Assembly: GCA_045837725.1 (NCBI GenBank)
Contig: JBEWZL010000151.1
Coordinates: 62,001-126,000, forward strand
Direction: 5' to 3'
Length of the DNA: 64,000 nucleotides
Source of the DNA: Vermamoeba vermiformis
Lineage: Eukaryota; Tubulinea; Echinamoebida
The notes under the pieces are model-generated. The model saw only the letters and a program-made list of their open reading frames with translations. It was not told where the DNA came from and searched no databases. Numbering within the stretch: the first letter of the stretch is position 1; every line of letters begins with the position of its first letter. The position numbers and the translations under genes were made by a program. Positions 1 through 16,269 of the stretch are shown piece by piece.

Positions 1-2869
1 TCCGTTCTTGATCCAACAATTCATCATTTCAGCGATATTTTTTCCCGAAATTTCGCTTAAGACTTGCCAGAGGTCCTCAGTGGTCACGTGCCCGAACTTG
101 TGTTTGTTCATGAACCGTTGAAGAGCCAAAAATAATTTGTCCTCACCGATGTAACTTGCTAACATTCTGATGCACGACGCTGCCTTTCCGTAGCTAATAA
201 TAGAACAGTATTAATATAAGACCCATATCTATGTCATATAATATCACTATCGCTTAAAAAAATTGCAAATAAATTAATTTTTTGGATCTGTTTTTTCGGA
301 TCGGATCTGGATCTTACCTAATCGAGTCAAAAATGTCATGAATGTCACGTGATCTCGGCACAAACATTTGAATAGGATGACTTTGCTGTCCTTCGTCCAA
401 TTTGAGTGCCATGGAATAAATCTCCGTCAAAAAGTGTTGGTCGTAGTGCCACTCGGGGAAGAAATTGCGCACCAAATAGTACTCCTATAATAAGAATAAT
501 ATTAACATCTTTTCTAACTAATGCACATCATAATATATTATTACAATTGACAAATTAATTGTTGATCATTAGCAGACTGTTTTAAGAAAAAATTTTAATT
601 CAGTCTTCCAGATCTAGTAATTGCGAAAAATAATTTGCATTAAATAAAACTAAGATGACATGGATATTGAGTATATTATAAGTCTAGTACTTACGATCCA
701 ACGAGCAAATCCCTCTTTGAGATACAAGTACTGCCATTCACTAATCGCCACTAAATTTCCGAACCATTGATGACCGACTTCGTGGAACACCAATCTTAAA
801 TAGTAATATATTAATAAGGAAACTTATAATGAAATATAACCATAATTATATAATAGAATTCGTGGCTGAACGAGATCCAGATCTGGATCCGATTGCGGAT
901 CTGCTACTTTGACGAGTATAAGCACGTTTGTATAATAACGTACCTTGCAATGCGTTGTTTGCGTGCAAAAGTAGTGTCGTGCGCGACCAAGAAATGCGAG
1001 TTCAAGAAGAACAAACAGCCCCAGTTCTCCATGCCCAGGCAGTCAATGTCGTTCAAGCCAACAATGTCTAACTTCTTCAACGGGAAACCGACCTTGAGAT
1101 CTATCAACAATACAATTAAGATATAGCCTTATACAGTAATAGAAGTAAATTTCCATCGTGTAAAAGAAAAAAATAAATATTCCGACAGCGGTCAGGTGGT
1201 TGTTTCGAGACACTGTACGTACTTGTGCTGTAAAATTTGACAGCTTTTTCAGCCATTTCCATGACCCAGCTGCCGTCCTCAACACGACCAGGGGGTGTAT
1301 ACTAAATAAGGAAATCAGTCAGGCGTTCGATCACCGCGTCAAAGTGACTACTTACAACTCGCAACGGGAACTTATCTTCAACTTGTTGTCCTTCAAAGTT
1401 ACTAAAATACGAAATTGATTATTACGGAGATCTTATTATAACAAAAAAATCTATTATTAAAGCGTTAATTCGCTTCAAACAGATCCGTGAAAAAAATTGT
1501 GTCAAACCAAAGTGACACTTCACTGCTTTTCTTCAAAATGAACCAAAATACGATCAAATTTGTCATATTAGGCAGCTATAATAATATTGTCGATAAGACT
1601 TACGTATAAGTGAAAGAGATGTGTCGTTCCAAGTACTCAAAGTAGCCGGCAATAAAGCACAACAAGTACGTGCACATGGACGGTGTCCAATCAAACACGA
1701 CTTTCTTTTTCAATTCAACAGCGCTCTCTTCTTGTTCAGGCAATGTTTCTTGTGTGAAAAATGTCTCGTGGGTCAATTCTTCGCTGATGATCGGTGTGTT
1801 GCTGATAGCCGTAAGTTTTTTGTTCACGAGCAAGGTAAGCTGAAAAGCAATCTTAGTATCATTTCCAAATATAGTAATAACATCTACAAATATGCTGATT
1901 ATAATAAATGAAGTGTCCTTGACCGGATGTACTTCCGGAAAAAATTGGATCTTGGCACAATAAATCCATGCAATATTTTCGTTTGCAGATTTGAGTCCAA
2001 ATTAGGTAATTTGTTTTAGGGTTACCTGAAATTCCGCTCTAAAGCAGGGCTCGTCAAAGCACGGGAAAACTCTGCGACAATCGGTCGGTTCAAAGTGCGT
2101 TGCGAAGCCAAAAGGCTCGCTATAATGTTCAGCAACACTATCGGGAATATTGTTCAACAATTCTAACTCGAAAATAGCTGGAAATAAAAAAGAAAAAAAT
2201 TAGCTAAAATAAAATAAAAAAATTCTGCGCGCTACTGAGCGATTTATAGTCATTAAAATATGATATTATAATTTGATATGCTATATTCTTAATATTTAAG
2301 CCATAAATCTCGTTACCTCGTGGTTTCTCGCGATAAATAGGCGAAGTAAATTCAAGAGTCAGAGATGCGCCATGAACAACAGGAATAGTGCGACCAAAAT
2401 CAAGAATAAATACTTCGTGGTCTTCATTATGCGTGTGAGATATTAAAGGCCAGATCTAACGCAATGATTAATATTGAGAAAAATTCTTGTCTTGTTCTCA
2501 CTTCAGAAAACGTTTAAAATTATATACGGGATACTAATATACTATATTGATGTTCTAAAAAATTAAGTGGTATTATTAGCCCTCCCTCTATTCATTAAAC
2601 TTATAAACTGAAAAGATCCGAAATAATTCCATAAATACTAGAAAATTTACCTCGTTATTCACTGATAATGAGCCACTGTGCAATTCTATACCGAGGCCAT
2701 GCAGCTTAATAAAATTTTGTTTGGCTTCGAGCACGTCAATGTCAATCTGAACTCTTCCTTTTACAGATTTGCCAACGACAGGCTCTAGCGTCAATCTGTA
2801 CTTGCGAGGCACAATATGTGCATCGAGGTCGTTTCTAATCTTGATAAGACCTTGTGGTTGTGGTTCCAT
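1..2869 (-). CDS. M1-family zinc aminopeptidase (puromycin-sensitive aminopeptidase-like), 3' part outside the window
   Basis: The protein removes N-terminal residues from peptides with a zinc-dependent site. The ATG at 2869 begins [20 protein letters not shown], followed by the usual M1 opening ([10 protein letters not shown]). About eleven exons are visible: 2651-2869, 2317-2455, 2026-2177, 1604-1839, 1356-1401, 1223-1301, 944-1100, 695-794, 318-484 and 1-193. Exon 2026-2177 carries [16 protein letters not shown]. Exon 944-1100 carries the peptide-anchoring loop, read here as LGMENWG instead of GAMENWG. Exon 695-794 carries [10 protein letters not shown], with the third zinc ligand in KEGFARW exactly 18 residues later. 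The last visible exon ends at [10 protein letters not shown], so the C-terminal ERAP1-like domain lies left of base 1. There is no signal peptide, so it is probably cytosolic. The fold and metal site are certain; the exact subfamily is not. Confidence 0.93.
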
Positions 2870-3223
2870 GTCTGGCGAATTGAAAAAATGAAAGAAAAAT
2901 CCGCCTTTTTGGTTTTTTTGAACGGACAAAAGATCTGATAATATTATATTATTAGAGATATATTATTTAACGATTCAGATTGTTGGCGAGAATTGATAAC
3001 CAAGGCGAGTATTGCAAGAATTGAAAAAGATCTGACGCTACAAAGTTGCTTGCCAAGTCAAAACGAGAAAACAAAGGCCGTAAAACGAAAAAAATCTATT
3101 TTTAATTAATTATTTGTACAAATAAGGTGATATTAATGCACATCAGAGACAATAAATAACAATGCATGAAGAATACGCTATCCTCGCTACAAAACTATCA
3201 GATCTACTTCCTTATGCGATCGT
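2870..3223. other. Intergenic spacer
   Basis: This spacer lies between two genes on the same strand: the 3' flank of the ArfGAP gene and the 5' flank of the aminopeptidase gene. It is AT-rich with no open frame of note. AGATCTGA words sit at about 2933 and 3029. No terminator or promoter element could be assigned. Confidence 0.5.
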
Positions 3224-7741
<4,518 letters not shown>

Positions 7742-8300
7742 TGATATTTATATTAATGATTTATTGCTTGTGCTGTTGTGCACTGATTTCGAAAGCTGAA
7801 ATAAAAACTAGTTGTGTACTTTTTGGCAGATGACGAATGCCTTTTTCGTGTGGCTCTCTTCGGAGGTTCAGCACTGTACCACTCGCAGTATTATCTAACG
7901 TATTTTATATTTAGGACCTCAAAAAGGCCTCCTGTCCCCTCTTCGGTTGGATTCCAAAAATAGGCGCAATCTTTCGATAAGCCAAGCAAGATGCAAATTA
8001 AATTTATTATCGGCTGGTTTGTTGAAGTAATTAAAATAGCCACGTATCAAGATTTTTCAAATCAGTCGCTTTTTCCGGTCCCATTTACTGCAGGACGAAT
8101 CCGTTTCTCTTCGGAACTATGGCGGAAATTATGTGATTAAATCCAATTGTCACTAAATCGGAAATTGCAACTAAATATGCAATATCTGCTTGATTGTACG
8201 AAGAAATACTAATTAGTTTATTCACATAATGACCTAGAAAATTACATCGGTGGATCGGCAACCAAGATCCGGCTTTGCCGACAGTTTTTACAATAGCCTC
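7742..8300. other. Intergenic spacer
   Basis: Spacer between the ArfGAP start and the stop of the membrane GTPase, both on the minus strand. It should hold the ArfGAP promoter. No convincing open frame, repeat or RNA gene was seen. Confidence 0.5.
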
Positions 8301-10786
8301 TTATAGGGCATACGGTTCAGTTTGTTGTCTAAAATATAACACGATTAATCACTAATAAATAAATAATATTTTCCTTACCTCAACTCTTCGGACAATTTCT
8401 CGGCTGATTTTTCAGCTTGTTTTTTAATTTCATCTTTCATCATCTCTAATATAGACTCCATGACGATATTGCCAAGCTTATTCTCCTTAGCCAACTTGTA
8501 CATGACGTTAATGAAGCTCATGCCCATAACACCGGTAACAGTTGCCGCAACAGCTGTAGCAAATGAAACGTGAGTATTTCGTTCATGAACGCGGCATTCA
8601 GTGAAAAAGTACGTACTTGCTGAAATGCCCGAGGCAACGAGATTGACACCAGGAATGAGTTTGAAAATGTTCAGTACGATCAAGGTGCCTCGACTTGCCG
8701 CAGCAGCGCCACCAGTGCCTAAAATAACACCAGCGACAGCAGCCAATAAGGAACGATCGATGGATGCGCCGAAGAGTGCGGTAATAGCTGCCATCATGGC
8801 TGTTTGTAACGAGGCCAAAACCGCGATATCAGCGAACGGACTAAAACGTTGAATTAGAAAAACTAAAGCTCTAAATGCTATTAATATAACTTACATTGGA
8901 TTAGCTCCAGCGGCCGCAGCAGCAGCCATGAAAGAGACGACAACAGCCTTCGATCTGTACACGCGCTTGTTCAAATCTTCTTCGCTTAATTTATCCGCCT
9001 GTAAAGTATAGAAATTAAATTATACTGCCAATTATACCACAAAAGATTTAAATTAAGCAAAATTTGAATTATTCCAAATTAGGCAAGTGCGCGTACCGTC
9101 TTGACTAACTCATCCACGATTTCCTTAGACTTAACCGCTAGCGCAGCAATAGTACGGGCAAGTTGAGGCAAGCCAAATGAAGGAATTTCAAAGCCCACAG
9201 TCGTTTTGTTGCCGCGAGACATGACCGCGCACAGATCTGCGCTCAGAGGCAACTTCACCTCGCTCAGGGCCTGTTTGAATTCTTCAAAATTGGTAAGCGC
9301 TTGCAGCATCACTGGCACGACGGGGGCGTAAGCACTAAACGCCTTGATGTACTCGATATCCGTTGGTTCTAAGCGCGCGGTACTGGCAGGGAAGCAGTAG
9401 ATCACAGCATTGACCACGGGCTTTGGATTGTTAGGATTGATGCCATCAGTCAAACGATCGACCAATGATTGGTACTTCGCTTCTCTCTTTTCAGCGTCGT
9501 ATTCTAAGCCCGGAGTATCGATCAAGCTGATCTTGACTGTTCGAGGCACTTGATCTGGCGCTGTTATCTTGTATTCTCGTGACTTCTCCGATATTTCAGT
9601 AGTCACTATAATAAAGATCATAATTAGTGTCAATGAGCAAATAAGTGGTAGAAACACGTTGCTAGAAGCCACCCAGCCGCATCCAAAAAAAAAAGAATTT
9701 TAGCTTACCATGGCTAGTCTTGCTGATGCCCTCGCTTAGTCGTTCTTCGGGCGCGAGTCTAAGCATTTCATTTACGAAGCAGCTCTTGCCAATGCCGTTT
9801 CGTCCAACAATCATGATCGCGTGTTCTTTTACATCCGCCGGCAAGTTCTCGGCGAGGATTAAAGCGGGTGCCTTAAGCTGATCTACTACCTCTTGAGAGG
9901 CATAATCCACATATTGAGCTAAAAGAATAAATTATTATTAGCCTTTCGTAACAAAGAATTGGATGGGTTTGATATGTACCTTGGAACTCTTTTGGTTGTT
10001 GAGCAACCCATTGTCTTAATGCGCTTATAAAATTTTGACGCTCTTCTGCGCTAAGAATCTCGCCTGCAGAAAGCACTTGTTGAGCTGGAATTGGACCTTC
10101 AGGATTTGAATGAACCAAAGCCAAAAAGAATTTGTAATCTTCGTCAGTTACTGCCTCTGCATTTTTCCATAACCCGAGGAATGTAGGAAGCGCTGCTTGA
10201 ATTGTATTTACAAACCCTAGCAAACAAATCTGTTAATTTTCGTTTCAACTTTCGACCAAGACTTGCAATTTTTACAATATAATATTAATATCGATTTTAG
10301 TGGTGTAGTCTTTTCAAATTTCGAAGCATCGAAATAAAATTTATGAAAAGAATAATAATTGGAGGTCAAATCTGAAATTACCTTCTGTTGCCAACGCTTT
10401 GGTTAATAGTCGGAAAAACCGCACTCTGTTGTTGGTTATAAACATATTGGTTGATATTTTAACGAGTGCTGTGAGTGTTCGGGTCCACAGAGCTTCGTTG
10501 GATGGGATTTGTAAAAATGCAGAAGATTCGCAAATGTTGAGGATCTTGCTCTCCATCTCGAGGTACTTTTGATCTATATTAGTCTTTTCAATATACTCCC
10601 CGAGGACTTTGTCCAATTCTTCAATCTTTTTTGCGTCATCTCCCATCTTCCACGTTTGATAAACTTCAGCCCAAATTTTCGAGTTGGGTTTTAACTATAC
10701 ACAAAATATACAATATATTACAAGTAGTGGTAGTATGAAGAATTGATTTGATTACAAACAGCGGCCAAAATTTCGTTCAGGGACAT
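8301..10786 (-). CDS. Membrane-associated Era/IRG-like GTPase with DUF697-like hydrophobic C-terminus
   Basis: Predicted GTP-binding protein acting at a membrane; its substrate is unknown. The ATG at 10786 gives MSLNEILAA and the frame continues in exon 2 (about 10382-10693). The N-terminal 200 or so residues are helical and resemble nothing I know. Next come the P-loop GRNGIGKS (exon near 9700-9920) and the G3 motif DTPG (exon about 9105-9606). A following stretch, GNKTTVGFEIPSFGLPQL, looks like the end of a GTPase domain. The C-terminal exons (about 8840-9000, 8620-8838 and 8380-8600) are alanine- and glycine-rich and hydrophobic, with the phrase IPGVNLVASGISAS. That layout is typical of the DUF697 family found beside YcjX/Era-like GTPases. 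It ends at TAA 8301-8303. It shares a short divergent promoter with the dynamin gene. Confidence 0.72.
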
Positions 10787-10963
10787 CTAGCCACGTGCGC
10801 GCAAAAAAATAAGAATTAATTGAAGGGAAACGAAAGAGTGTTTCCGAATTCCATACGAATGACAAAAACTACGTGAGCAACATATTCATTTTATATTAGA
10901 CATACCTACCCTTGAAGAATTGAATTGTTAACAACACATCCAAGTCGGACAGCCTAAATTCCA
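10787..10963. promoter_or_regulatory. Divergent promoter shared by two membrane GTPase genes
   Basis: Only 177 bp separate the start codons of the DUF697-like GTPase (minus) and the dynamin-related gene (plus). Both must be driven from this stretch or from within the neighbouring gene. It is AT-rich and contains CCACGTGCGCG near 10793. No exact binding site can be assigned. Confidence 0.55.
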
Positions 10964-13854
10964 ATGGAGAAGAAAAGCTACAATAATCAGCAAGCGCCTG
11001 ATATAAAACTAGCTGTAACGGATGATCAGTTTAATTGGAACGAGCAGGAAAAGCTCGCAAAGAAAGATCCAGAACAGTTTATGTATGGCGCGTTCAATTT
11101 ACTGCAGCAAGTTTCCCAAAGGTATGTATAATTATTGTCGTTCGTATAGTACCCAAATTTCAAATTTAAACAATTTTTGAATTTTTTTGGTGATTTTCTT
11201 TTAGGATGGAGCAAAAAGAATAGACTTTTATTAACCGCGTACTTTATCTTTCGTAGCACTGGTATCAAAGTCCAACAACCAGAAATAGTTATTGTAGGAG
11301 GTCAATCAGACGGAAAATCTTCCTTAGTTGAAGCAATAGTCGGATTTAAGTTCAACTTCATTGCAGTCGGTACGTGGCATTACTTTATCACATTTTCGCG
11401 AAACTAATTCTATTGCAGAAATGGGAACTCGCGTTCCGCTCGTTTTGCAATTAACACACGCTCCTGAGTGCGTTGAACCTCGATGCGTTTTTGCTGGCGA
11501 ATCCAAAGTCATTCCCGTAGCAAGTCTCGCAGCAGAGATTAAAGAACGTACTCTTGCTATTACTGGCGGAGATGAAACAGTCAGCTCTAGGCCTATTATC
11601 TTAACAGTTAAGTTCAAGTATAGTCCGAACTTGACCGTAATCGATACGCCGGGCTTTGTTGGCTTAAATAGAACTAAAAGTACGTTATATTGTCAGTATA
11701 TTATTTTTAATATCTTGCTTATATTTAATTCATAGCTGAAATGACTATGGAAGCAATTGATAGAATGGTTGAAGATCTTGTGACGGGTGAAAACAATCAT
11801 CGTATCATCGTTTGCTTAGAACAAGCAACGGTAAGTAACTATACTTGCACCTTATAATAAGAATACATCCGTTTTCTTTTTAAATGTTGGATGCACATCT
11901 GATCCTGTTTTTAGGTTGAATGGCGAAACCCTACAAAATCTCGCTTGTTCGTCGAAAAAGTTGATCCTACATTCAGCCGAACAGTAATGGTCATGACTAA
12001 GTTCGACAATAGATTAGCTCAAATCAAGACTCGTTACGAGCTCGATAAATATTTGTCGACTGGCGGGATCTTGAACCAAACTAAGCCTTTCTTCATTTGG
12101 TTGCCGCATTCTAAGAACGACTACGCTTCTATTAATGAGTATCAACTATCCATCAAGACCGAATACGACAAGATTCTCGGAAAAATGCGCGAGATCGGCT
12201 ACGACCCTTCGTAAGTACCTAGATCTAGCTCGACTGCGAATAATCAACGCTGAAATTAATATAATTATTATAGATTCGATCCACAAATCGGTATTTTCCA
12301 CTTGAAACAGAAGTTGCAAGCGATGTACAAGTCTTTGAATTTGAAGTACCTGGATCCGGTTATCAGCAGTGTGAGCAGCAAAGAACGAGAAGTCTCTAAG
12401 CAACTCGATCAAATTAACGCTAAAATTGCCTCGAGCAACAGCGTCAACATTAAGGCGAAGATTGTTTCAGTCGCCTCAAAGTTCTCTCTCATCGTCGAAA
12501 AGGTTATTGAAGGTAAGGACAATAAAGCATCATATTATATAATTGGATAATAATATATCTATGACACATATTGACAGCACTTGTTAGGTGAAACGAGTGG
12601 AGATCCGGATGCGAACGGGCAAACATTGGATGAAGAAAAAGTTGAAGCGGACTTCTCATGGGAAGCAGTGCCATGGAACAGATATGTTAACTTCGACCTA
12701 GTCCCAGATAAGGCATGTCGTGTCTACGGAGGCAAGCAGTACTCTCGGTTCATGAACGAAGTTGAAGTCGTGATCCGATCAATGGAGATGGGTCCTATCA
12801 GTCCTAACGAGATTGCTACTGCTCTTGGTATTCCTAGATCTCATTTTGTGCCGTCAGTAGGCCACGCTGTAAGTTAAATAGTCTTATTTTTGAATCGCGT
12901 ACTGGATCTGATCTCATTGGTTTTAGGCGAGCACGTTGGCTTTGAAGCACTTTAAGGCGTCTGTAAATAGCCTGTTGCCTCTTATCGCTCAAAGACTTCA
13001 ATATATCGCCAACAGAATGCTGCCAATCGTTCTGATTATCTTCGACAAAGAGAATCCAGATGCGATTGACGAGGCCATGAAGCGAGAGATCTCAACAGCC
13101 TTCGATGGGTAAGCACCATTAAAATACATTGAATTTATAGCTCTAACTATTTGTTTAGCCACGTACAGAAGACGATTGAGAAATGGCAAATGGTCGCTTA
13201 TGGATTGCTCGGCGGATCTTCAGACATGCTCACTACAGTCTCGCATATTGTAGATAGAAACGATGACGATATGTACGTACCGCTAAGCACTTGCTATAAT
13301 TCTATTTCTCTGAAATTTCAACTCAAAATTTTTATCAAGTTTATTTGGTACTAACAAATTCGTTCTTGCGTACAGAGAAAAGGACTTTGTATTGAATCCT
13401 AGCGAAGAACAAGTAGCAGCAAGAGTTAAGAAGGAAATGCAAGCGAAGAACAATTTGATCATCGATAGCTCCAAAGGCAACGACTACCAAACCATTTGTA
13501 AATACTCTTCGTTGATCTTCTCCAAGCTACGTACTCACTGGTTGAGATTGGTCACTGATGTTACTAACGCATTCTTCTTGAACTCTTTGTAAGTCAGATC
13601 CGATCCGTTACAAAAAAGTTCATTTTACTAATTCGCTTGTATTTAGCCGCCATGCTGTTAATGAATCGATCTCGATCAGCTTGTTGAACAAGAGCGATGA
13701 AGAACTCGAGATGCTCACAGCTGTTAATAGCAAGGTACTGAAACAGCAGAAAGAAGAGCTGGATGCGTTGAAAACAAAACTCTCCACGTTGAAGAGCTAC
13801 TTCTTGAGAATAAGAAGCGACTCTTCTATTTGGAAGGACGTAGTTGTAAATTAA
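10964..13854 (+). CDS. Dynamin-related GTPase of the ARC5/DRP5 type
   Basis: Large self-assembling GTPase that constricts membranes; relatives act in plastid division (plant ARC5) and in amoebal cytokinesis (Dictyostelium dlpA/dlpB). Eleven exons: 10964-11121, 11257-11369, 11419-11679, 11736-11830, 11915-12210, 12274-12512, 12588-12868, 12927-13108, 13159-13272, 13376-13588 and 13647-13854. They sum to 2,160 nt, or 719 residues. G1 is GGQSDGKSSLVEAIVGFKFN, G3 is DTPGFVG and G4 is TKFD. The segment VCLEQATVEWRNPTKSRLF followed by VDPTFSRTVMVMTKFD closely follows ARC5. The stalk and a GED-like helical tail (QQKEELDALKTKL) end the protein. There is no PH domain and no proline-rich tail. A broken copy of its 3' half lies at 18031-18470. 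Confidence 0.92.
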
Positions 13855-13978
13855 TAACACTAGCCATCAATAAAGCAATGTTAAATACATCCCGGCTCAG
13901 GTGCATCCAGACCTGTTCGGTACGTAAATTCAATTATTAAGTTCTTTAATAAAATAATATAATACTTTACAATATATT

Positions 13979-15605
13979 TCAATTTTGACGAGCATAAGGA
14001 AAGACTTTTGCGCGTAGCGGCGAGAAGTAAAAAGCTAATAATATAATTCCAACAATTAACGCAACCCCGCCAATAACAACTCCAATAATTAAACCAGTAT
14101 AATCTACTCCAGGCGGAACATTATCTTCAATACACTTAGTAATCGATACTGTTAAGGTCAATTGCGTGGGCGAAAAGTTCGGTTTAGCGTTCCACTCGTC
14201 ACATCCAGGCAAGTCATAATCGCTTTTAATCACAATCTCGTTGAAATCTCCATCACGACAAGCCAATTCCATTACAAGTACATCAATAACGCCGTTATTT
14301 AAGACTTGTACGGTAGATCCGTTTGACAATACTACAACTAATGTACCGTTCAAAGTAGCGCATCCGTTAATGGTTAAAACAACGCCATCATTAATGACCA
14401 AAGTTGAGTTCTCGTTCAATACTAGATCTCCTATTACTGTCGACGCGTTAACTTGCAAAATGTCAACGACAACAACGGTCTGGTAAGTCTTTCCTATTAT
14501 AGTCAATCCAAAAACTCTAACCATTCCATCCGCCGCTAAATAAAGTTCAGCGTAAGTATCGTTTGCGCGGTAAAATCCCAACGGCTCGTTTCTAAGTGTT
14601 GAAGCGTTAACTAGTACACCCAAATCTTTCGGAACCACTGCGACGGTGTTCGTTGCATCCCAAAGTGCTATCCAAACATTGCCAGTGATGTATATATACG
14701 CTAATAATAGCGTTGAGTTATCGCTGCCCATAGCAATCATATTGTACGACAGCAATCGGTTATTGTTTCCTGCAATTTTGTACGCACTTTGATTTGAAGG
14801 AATCGCTTGAATGAAGGTCTCATCTAAATAATTTTGATAGGCATAGTATAATATATTATCATACTCTATGAACCGCATATCCGCCGGCGAGTTCGTAATA
14901 GTGAAATTGAAGTCTTTCTGTAGATAGCTTGCTCTTCCATCGCCAGGAATATTGCCAAGGTCATTCGCGTTAAATCCATAAAATTTAACTTTTGCCGTGG
15001 ATCCGTCAACGTTGACTTCAGCAATCGACACGATATCTCGCTTTGAAATTACTCCGTAGATACTCGGTGGCATTGAAGAGTTGATAGTCAATGCGAGTAC
15101 TATTCCAGAGTTATCAAAGGAAGGTAAAAAACTAACGGAATCTGAGAGGACTCCAACGCCAAAAGTTTTTGAGCCAGCCACGGCAATTTTTCCGATAAAA
15201 GCAAAGTCGTAAACGACACCAACTGTGCTGTTCACGAATATTTGTACTTTTGTGTCTTGAAATGCTATAATACTGTACCGGAAAGGGCTCGCCATGCAGT
15301 CTACTACAGCGAAATTGTTGGGAAATGTTCCGCCATACATTGCTTGGCCACGGATTGCATTAAGATAATCGGCTTGAGTTATCCAAATCTCTGCATACCC
15401 TTCAACGTCGCATATTTGTAGGTTTGCTGGTCCGGTGATATTATAGGGCAGGTAATCCGTGGTTAATTCTGAAAATACCAAATTTTCTGCTCCCGTTACA
15501 AAAAAAATAATTAGTTTTTATTTTGTTTTTGGTATTTTAACTCCGCGTACCAAAATAACCGCCGTAGCATGAGTATATCAGTAGAATTAAGAAAAATAGT
15601 TTCAT
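13979..15605 (-). CDS. Surface glycoprotein A, single-pass type I membrane protein
   Basis: Two exons. Exon 1 (15551-15605) is 55 nt and encodes the signal peptide MKLFFLILLIYSCYGGYF. Exon 2 (13979-15486) encodes the rest, for a total of 520 residues. The ectodomain has many N-glycosylation sequons. It ends in a block of regular short beta-strand-like repeats (NASTVIGDLVLNENSTLVI, then DGVVLTINGCATLNG). Next come a cysteine-containing stretch (ACRDGDF), one membrane helix (GLIIGVVIGGVALIVGIILL) and a short basic tail, LRAKVFPYARQN. No enzyme motif is visible. Gene B (18488-20138) is a close paralogue produced by duplication of the whole block, and gene C is a more distant one. I do not recognise the family by name; adhesion or recognition is a guess from the layout. 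Confidence 0.88.
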
Positions 15606-15937
15606 ATTTTCTTGGATGTTGACAAAGTACGGGCAACTCCGCAGATCGCTTTCCTTGCGATAGTACCAGTTTATGTAGTTTATATAATACAATTGTGTTA
15701 AAATTACCACAATGTGTTGTGCTTCGTATTTACAGAAGAAAATTATCAGGTCGACCTAAATTTGGATGCCGGTACAAATTTGGCTGGACCAGCGATATAG
15801 GTATTTTTTCTCTATAATGCGATTTAACAAGTAATTAATTTAATACTTGAACGACAATGGCCCTATAGATAGACATCAATACTGCGATCTCCGTTCAGTT
15901 CAGATTCGCCAACGAAAAATATAGGAACTGTTTCAAC
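15606..15937. promoter_or_regulatory. Left copy of the duplicated two-way glycoprotein promoter
   Basis: This spacer is a recognisable copy of 20139-20461. Shared stretches include TCCGCAGATCGCTTTCCTTG close to gene A and ATAGACATCAATACTGCGAT near the far end. In the right copy it separates glycoproteins B and C. Here only the gene A side still has an intact gene. Confidence 0.75.
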
Positions 15938-16008
15938 ATGCACTTACGAGGCTTCTAATCATTTGTATTACACCGCTGTAGTGTACGGCGATCAAACATA
16001 CTTTTTAG
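15938..16008 (+). pseudogene. Orphan signal-peptide exon, relic of a gene C copy
   Basis: The 71-bp stretch matches exon 1 of glycoprotein C (20462-20534): MHLRG, then a hydrophobic run, then YGDQ. It has lost a base after the fifth codon, which brings a TAA into frame. It has also lost a base further on. The copy stays alignable for about 38 bp into the following intron (to 16046) and then stops. No exon 2 follows; foldback repeats take its place. It is the stump of a third glycoprotein gene. Confidence 0.85.
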
Positions 16009-16269
16009 GTAAGCTGGGAGGTTCGTCTTCCGGTACAATTTTTCGGAATTTAATATTAATTTATTTATTTATTTTTTTCTCATAATAATCGTTAATTTGC
16101 CTCGATGACCTCAATGCAACGACCTTCCTTAGTACATTGCACAATGAGACACTTCCAAACTCCTGATCTCATCCGCGCAAAGTCTGAAATATCAAGATAT
16201 ATTAATATTTCGTTTCTTCAAGGATCGAAGGATGGTAACTGGTTGTATTTGCTGTTGCGAACGATGGGA

